Shown here: piece by piece, positions 14,198 through 18,240 of the stretch
Layout: every line of letters starts with the position of its first letter
Numbering within the stretch: the stretch's first letter is position 1
Assembly: GCA_028869325.1 (NCBI GenBank)
Contig: JAGWST010000114.1
Location: forward strand, 1-18,240
DNA from: a bacterium
Lineage (GTDB): Bacteria; Vulcanimicrobiota; Vulcanimicrobiia; Vulcanimicrobiales; SCRA01
Direction of reading: 5' to 3'
DNA: 18,240 bases
The notes under the pieces: model-generated
The model's input: the letters and a program-made list of their open reading frames with translations, nothing else
Told to the model about the DNA's origin: nothing
Database searches by the model: none
Made by a program: the position numbers and the translations under genes

Positions 14198-15391
14198 TTA
14201 GCGAGCGGCGCTCGACGGCGACATGCCGCGCGAGAGCACGGCCGGAATCGCGCCCAGCGCGACGACGATAGCCAACGCCTGCCATGCCAGCGCGAAGCCG
14301 AAGTGGTCGACGACGGCGCCGAAGAGGGGTGGGGCGACGATTCCCGTGCCGTACAGGTAGGTGAGGCCGACGCCAAGCGCGCTGCCCGCGGCCGAGACGC
14401 CGCCGATCTCCGCCTGCAGCGCCGAGAAGAGGCCGTTCCATCCGCCGCAGCAGGCGCCGACCGCGGCGGCGATCGCCAACGCGTTGTAGGCCGGCGCGGC
14501 GGCGGGCATTGCGCTCAGCCACCACAGCGTGAGCGCGCACAGGATACAGAGCAGAATGAGCGGCTGCGTTCGCTCGCCGCCGAACCAGCGGTCACTCACC
14601 ATGCCCCAGAAGAGGCGCGCAAGCCCAGCGGCGAGCTGAAAGACGGCGAGTGCCGTCGAGGCAAGGAGCAGGCTCTCGTGGCGCGCGATAAAGTAGACGG
14701 AGAGGAACGTGACTGAGGCATACTGCGTCGAGACCAGCAGCGCACCGGTCAGGTTGAGCAAGACGATGCGCGGTTGAACGGCCAGGTCCAGCATGCCGCT
14801 GACGATCTCTCGTGTGTGACGGACCTCGGCCTTGGTACCCTGCGGCTCGCGGTAGCGCGCGTAGGCGAACAGCGCCGTCGCGGCACCGATCACGCCGCCT
14901 ACGGCGAGCGCACCGCGATAGCCGAAGTGCACCGCGACGAACGGCAGCAGAATCGCGCCGACGGCGCCGCCCAGCGGCACCCCCGTTTGACGGACGCCCA
15001 TGGCGAAGCCGCGGCCGCGCTCGAACCAGAGCAGGATGGCACGCCCACCCGCCGGCGTGGAGGCACCGTACCCGATGCCGACCGCCGCCAGAGCGCAGGT
15101 GAGATAGGCGTAGTTGCGCCATGCTCCGGCGAAGATCGTAAAGAGGCCCACAACCAGGCCGCTCCAGAGAACCACGCGCCGCTCTCCGAGCCGGTCGACC
15201 AGCACGCCGGAGATGGCCGTGGTTGTCGCCGAGCCGGCCGCAAGCGCCGCGAAGGCGATGCCCAACGAGGCGTGAGAGAGGCCGTACGCTGTGGCGAAGA
15301 AAGGTGCCAGCGCCCCCAGCCCCTGTTGGATGACGGATGCGCCCAACTGCGCCTGCGTCATCAGCGCCAGCATGGCGTAGGCCGAGGGCAC
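14198..15391 (-). CDS. Major facilitator superfamily permease
   Basis: This is a 397-residue inner-membrane secondary transporter with about 12 hydrophobic segments. The cytoplasmic loop between helices 2 and 3 reads GVLVDRLGERRVV, a degenerate form of the MFS D-R-x-G-R-R signature. Helix 4-5 has GIGYGASTPAGGRAILLWF and MGVRQTGVPLGGAVG, typical of anion/drug-type MFS members. The substrate cannot be deduced. The GTG start at 15391 lacks a good ribosome-binding site; an in-frame ATG at 15373 is possible. An ATG at 15424, overlapping the stop of the upstream gene as TAATG, lies in another frame. It would join this protein in frame if the C4 run at 15391-15394 had one base less, giving an Arg-rich N-terminus as expected for a permease. 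The gene is probably co-transcribed with the upstream MHS-type permease and lyase genes. Confidence 0.88.
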   Translation of the reverse strand: MPSAYAMLALMTQAQLGASVIQQGLGALAPFFATAYGLSHASLGIAFAALAAGSATTTAISGVLVDRLGERRVVLWSGLVVGLFTIFAGAWRNYAYLTCALAAVGIGYGASTPAGGRAILLWFERGRGFAMGVRQTGVPLGGAVGAILLPFVAVHFGYRGALAVGGVIGAATALFAYARYREPQGTKAEVRHTREIVSGMLDLAVQPRIVLLNLTGALLVSTQYASVTFLSVYFIARHESLLLASTALAVFQLAAGLARLFWGMVSDRWFGGERTQPLILLCILCALTLWWLSAMPAAAPAYNALAIAAAVGACCGGWNGLFSALQAEIGGVSAAGSALGVGLTYLYGTGIVAPPLFGAVVDHFGFALAWQALAIVVALGAIPAVLSRGMSPSSAAR

Positions 15392-15424
15392 CCCGCCGCC
15401 GCTGCCGCGCCGGCATAGCGATCA

Positions 15425-16804
15425 TTACTGGCTCAGGGCCTCCAGCCGTACGCGGCTGGTCACCGGCCCCATCGAGCCGATGACGATCGCTACGATGGCC
15501 ATCGCTCCGGCGATGACGGTGAAGACGCCCGGAACGCCGGCATGACGCAGCACGGCCGCGATCAAGAAGCCGACGAAGATCGTGCTGAAGCGGCTCCACG
15601 AGTAGACAAAGCCCACCGCCTGCGCGCGGATGCGGGTCGGGTAGAGCTCGGCTTGGTAGGCGTGGAACGCCGGCGAGAGGATGTTATTGGCGAGCGTGAT
15701 GAGGATGCCAAAGATAATGATCCCGGCCGCAGCGGTCATCTGCGCCCAGATCAGCCCGAAGACTGCGATGGCGATCGCGGCTCCGACGATCTGCCACTTG
15801 CGTTGCGTCTTGTCGGCGATCGAGTAGCAGATCCAGGGGCCGAACGGGTTGGCGACGGCGATAACGAAGGTGTACTCCAGCGACTTCACCAGCGTGACGC
15901 CGTGGCTGAAGAGCAGGACCGGCACCCAGCTTGCAAAGCCGTAGTAGCCGACGGTTTGGAAGAAGTTGAAGATGATCAGCATGATCGTGCGCGAGCGGTA
16001 CTGCGGACTCCACATCTCGAACCACGAGCCCTGCACCTGTTGCTGCTCGCCGGCGACGAGGGTGGGCGGCGGAAGCGGCTGATCGAGTTCGGCTTGAACG
16101 TGTTGCTCGAACGTGGTCATCACCCGATCGGCCTCTTCCGCGTGGTCGTGGTTGGCCAGCCAGCGCGGCGACTCGGGGAGGCCCAGACGAATGAACCAGA
16201 TGGCGATGGCGCCCAGCGAGCCGATGATGACGACCCAGCGCCAGCCCGCCAATCCGGCGATCGTGTGCGGCACGAGCAGCGTGGCGATGAGCGCGACGAT
16301 CGGTACGGTGATGAAGGTGATGATCTGGCTGAACGCAATGGAGCGCCCGCGCGACTCCTTGGGTGAGATCTCGGAGATGTAGGTGTCGATGTTCACTAAC
16401 TCGACGCCGATGCCGACGCTGGCGATGAAGCGCCAGAAGTCGATGGATTGTGCCGTGTTCTGAAAGGCCATGATGAAGGTGAAGACGGAGTACCAGAGCA
16501 GCGAGAAGGCGAAGATCGAGCGCCGGCCGTAGCGATCCGAGACGTATGCGAAGAGGATCGTGCCGACGAAGAGCCCCGCGAACGAGGCCGCTACGAAGCT
16601 TGCATAGCCGGTCCAATCGAAGAGACCGCTCGTGGTGGCCTTGAAGACGCCGGCTTTGATGAGACCCAGGGCGATGTATGCGATGATGAAGAGATCGTAG
16701 AACTCGAAACAGCCGCCCAGGGAGATCAAGACGACCAGCCGGCGTATATACGCCGAGGGAGGAAGACGGTCGAGACGGGCTGCGATGGTCGGGGTCGATG
16801 CCAT
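15425..16804 (-). CDS. MFS permease, sugar-porter/MHS type
   Basis: This is a 459-residue secondary transporter with about 12 membrane segments. The first reads RLVVLISLGGCFEFYDLFIIAYIALGL, the FEFYDLF pattern seen in metabolite:H+ symporters and sugar-porter relatives. Family signatures are YVSDRYGRRS in the loop after helix 2, a PKESRGRS segment, LPESPRWLANHDHAEEADR after helix 6, and AELYPTRIRAQAVG in the second half. A hydrophilic central loop spans about residues 205-265. The ATG is preceded by AAAGGA about 11 nt upstream. The HMG-CoA-lyase-type gene lies 16 nt upstream on the same strand. By context the substrate is probably a carboxylic acid activated by the CoA-transferase and cleaved by the lyase, but the sequence alone cannot show this. 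Confidence 0.92.
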   Translation of the reverse strand: MASTPTIAARLDRLPPSAYIRRLVVLISLGGCFEFYDLFIIAYIALGLIKAGVFKATTSGLFDWTGYASFVAASFAGLFVGTILFAYVSDRYGRRSIFAFSLLWYSVFTFIMAFQNTAQSIDFWRFIASVGIGVELVNIDTYISEISPKESRGRSIAFSQIITFITVPIVALIATLLVPHTIAGLAGWRWVVIIGSLGAIAIWFIRLGLPESPRWLANHDHAEEADRVMTTFEQHVQAELDQPLPPPTLVAGEQQQVQGSWFEMWSPQYRSRTIMLIIFNFFQTVGYYGFASWVPVLLFSHGVTLVKSLEYTFVIAVANPFGPWICYSIADKTQRKWQIVGAAIAIAVFGLIWAQMTAAAGIIIFGILITLANNILSPAFHAYQAELYPTRIRAQAVGFVYSWSRFSTIFVGFLIAAVLRHAGVPGVFTVIAGAMAIVAIVIGSMGPVTSRVRLEALSQ

Positions 16805-16820
16805 GGCGATACTCGTCCTT

Positions 16821-17732
16821 TCATTGGTGCGCTGTTGCCGTAGGTTTCCTTTCCGGGAGCGGCGCGGCGCCGCATAGCGCCGAGCGGATGCGGTCGCTCG
16901 CCCGGGCGAGCGCCGTGGGGTCGATTCCCGTTTCGAGCCCGCAGGCGGAGATGAAACGATTCAATCGCTCGAGATCGAGGTTGCCCGGCGCGCCGGGTGC
17001 GAACGGGCAGCCGCCGAGTCCGGCCAGCGCCCCTTCAAACCGCCGGACGCCGCGCAGGAGGCCGGCGTAGACGTTTGCGAGGGCGTAGCCGAAGGAGTCG
17101 TGGAGGTGCAGCGAGAGCGGAACGCGCAGCGAGGCTGCGACCTGATCGATGCGGGTCGCGACGGTATACGGATCGGCGCGCCCGATCGTGTCGGCTAGCG
17201 TGATCAGCGTGCAGCCGCCTTCGGCGTAGCGGCGCGCGATGCCGCCGACGATTGCTGGATCGGTCTGCTCATCCGCATACGGCGAGACGAACGAGCATGC
17301 GATCGCGCCGTGTATCTCGACGCCGTCGCGCCGCGCGCGCGCGGCGACGGCGTCGAAGATCTCCAGCGTCTGTTCGATGCTGCGGTTGTTGTTGCTCTGG
17401 TTGTGGCGCGGGCTGGCCGAGGAGACGAAGACCAGACCCCAGCCCCCGGCCGCGTGGCTCGCAAAGGCGGCCAGCGCGCGCTCGTAGCCGCGCTCGTTCA
17501 TCACCAGCGCCGTGTAGTGCGGCCCGGGCGGGAGCTGCGATGCGAGCCGGTCTGCATCGGCCAGCTGCGGCACCCAACGGGGATGGACGAACGAGGTGAT
17601 CTCGATCTCGCCGACGCCGGCCTCGTGGAGGGCCCGCGCGACCGCGAGCTTCTCCTCCGTCGCCACCACGCACGGCTCGTCCTGAAGCCCGTCGCGTGCG
17701 CTGACGTCGAGAAGTGTGACGCGCTCAGCCAT
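16821..17732 (-). CDS. Hydroxymethylglutaryl-CoA lyase family enzyme
   Basis: This is a 303-residue cytosolic TIM-barrel lyase of the HMGL-like family, which cleaves HMG-CoA to acetoacetate and acetyl-CoA in leucine catabolism or acts on analogous acyl-CoAs. Catalytic and metal-binding positions are visible: R13-D14 in SARDGLQ, H209 and H211 in LHLHDSFG, the active-site Cys242 in GLGGCPFAPGAPGN, and Asn251. SFVHPRWVPQLADAD (47-61) is the family's substrate-loop block. The strand that normally reads FGCPYEG is FVSPYADE (148-155), so the Gly-Cys is replaced by Val-Ser and the acyl substrate may differ from HMG-CoA. Citramalyl-CoA-type substrates are conceivable. It is placed 15 nt after a class III CoA-transferase gene and 16 nt before a permease gene, implying uptake, CoA activation and cleavage of one branched acid. 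Confidence 0.92.
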   Translation of the reverse strand: MAERVTLLDVSARDGLQDEPCVVATEEKLAVARALHEAGVGEIEITSFVHPRWVPQLADADRLASQLPPGPHYTALVMNERGYERALAAFASHAAGGWGLVFVSSASPRHNQSNNNRSIEQTLEIFDAVAARARRDGVEIHGAIACSFVSPYADEQTDPAIVGGIARRYAEGGCTLITLADTIGRADPYTVATRIDQVAASLRVPLSLHLHDSFGYALANVYAGLLRGVRRFEGALAGLGGCPFAPGAPGNLDLERLNRFISACGLETGIDPTALARASDRIRSALCGAAPLPERKPTATAHQ

Positions 17733-17747
17733 GAGGGAGACCGTACA

Positions 17748-18240
17748 CTAGCTGCTTACCTCCATCGTCAAGCCCAGCTCGCGCATGATCTGGGCCGCGT
17801 CGCGGCCGACGGCGCCGGCCGCCATGGTGAGTTGGGCCGCGTGGGTACGGAACTTGGGCACGATGCCCGGCATGGTGATGCGCGCCCCCTTCTCGTCGGG
17901 CACCTGCGCAATCATGCCGCGCGCTTGAAAATGTGGGTCGGCGGCGATGTCGGCGACCGACATCACCGGCCCGGCGGGGACGGACGCCGCGACCAAGATC
18001 GCGCTCACCTCGTCGCTATCGCGCGTGCGTGTCCAGGCGGAGATGACCTCGTCGAGATCGGCGGCGTGCTCGACCCGCGCCAGATTGCTCTCGAAGCGCG
18101 GGTCGTCGGCGAGCTGGGGCTGCCCCATCGCCGCGGAGAGGCGCCGGAAGATGCCTTGACCGTTCCCGCCGATAGCCATCCAGCGCCCATCCTTGGTCGG
18201 GTAGATGTTGCTGGGCGCGGCGCGCAGGTAGCGATTGCCG
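17748..18240 (-). CDS. Class III (CaiB/BaiF family) CoA-transferase, C-terminal part
   Basis: The C-terminal 163 residues of a family III CoA-transferase are visible; the N-terminal part with the catalytic Asp lies beyond the window edge at 18240. Recognisable blocks are PSNIYPTKDGRWMAIGGNGQ, LADDPRFESNLARVEH, ILVAASVPAGPVMSVADIAADPHFQARGM and the terminal segment around PGIVPKFRTH, a pattern typical of the small C-terminal domain. The family transfers CoA between carboxylic acids, such as succinyl-CoA to HMG, itaconate or carnitine-type acceptors. It is the first visible gene of the leftward cluster and ends 15 nt before the HMG-CoA-lyase-like gene. A succinyl-CoA:dicarboxylate CoA-transferase feeding that lyase is a reasonable inference. 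Confidence 0.92.
   Translation of the reverse strand, partial: GNRYLRAAPSNIYPTKDGRWMAIGGNGQGIFRRLSAAMGQPQLADDPRFESNLARVEHAADLDEVISAWTRTRDSDEVSAILVAASVPAGPVMSVADIAADPHFQARGMIAQVPDEKGARITMPGIVPKFRTHAAQLTMAAGAVGRDAAQIMRELGLTMEVSS

Noticed and set aside
14592..15599. Minus-strand 335-codon open frame overlapping both permeases
   Set aside because: It is an out-of-frame shadow of the MFS genes with Arg-rich composition and no membrane segments. Only its initial ATG at 15424 was kept as a possible frameshift clue.

Overview
This is a GC-rich bacterial window with densely packed genes and frequent 1-8 nt overlaps or gaps. The envelope genes look diderm: a TolC-like outer-membrane factor, a HlyD-type adaptor and a predicted lipoprotein. 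The taxon cannot be fixed from the sequence. The codon bias and gene mix suggest an uncultured, environmental Gram-negative-type lineage (for example Eremiobacterota-like), but this is only an impression.

Region 1 (1-501): a small predicted secreted protein on the minus strand. It is separated by a 355-nt divergent intergenic region, which contains a tandem 8-mer repeat and a 9-bp-arm inverted repeat, from region 2.

Region 2 (857-8460): a tight six-gene plus-strand operon, the most interesting part of the window. In order it encodes a UDP-sulfoquinovose synthase (SQD1/SqdB), a HlyD-type membrane-fusion adaptor, a soluble cysteine-rich TackOD1-like/degenerate-GGDEF protein, a processive-type membrane GT2 glycosyltransferase, a TolC-like outer-membrane factor, and a CMAH-like metallo-beta-lactamase-fold protein with a C-terminal Rieske domain. 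Read together, this predicts a synthase-dependent pathway that makes, oxidatively modifies and exports a sulfonated (sulfoquinovose-containing) glycan. That function is inference; the domain calls are seen in the sequence.

Region 3 (8474-10344): two head-to-head paralogues of an uncharacterised secreted family, one a predicted lipoprotein and one with an ordinary signal peptide. They share a 143-nt promoter region that holds a 12-nt element repeated three times at exactly 30-bp spacing.

Region 4 (10429-13288): purine biosynthesis genes guaA and purD, 1 nt apart. A hairpin that contains both facing stop codons separates purD from the minus-strand genes.

Region 5 (13300-18240, all minus): reading in the direction of transcription, a class III CoA-transferase (cut by the window edge), an HMG-CoA-lyase-family enzyme, an MHS/sugar-porter-type MFS permease, a second MFS permease, and a CcdA-family thiol:disulfide membrane protein. 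The first three look like a module for uptake, CoA activation and retro-aldol cleavage of a branched dicarboxylic acid. The CcdA protein appears circularly permuted: its usual first helix (SPCVLP) lies at the C-terminus. No RNA genes, insertion sequences or CRISPR arrays were seen.
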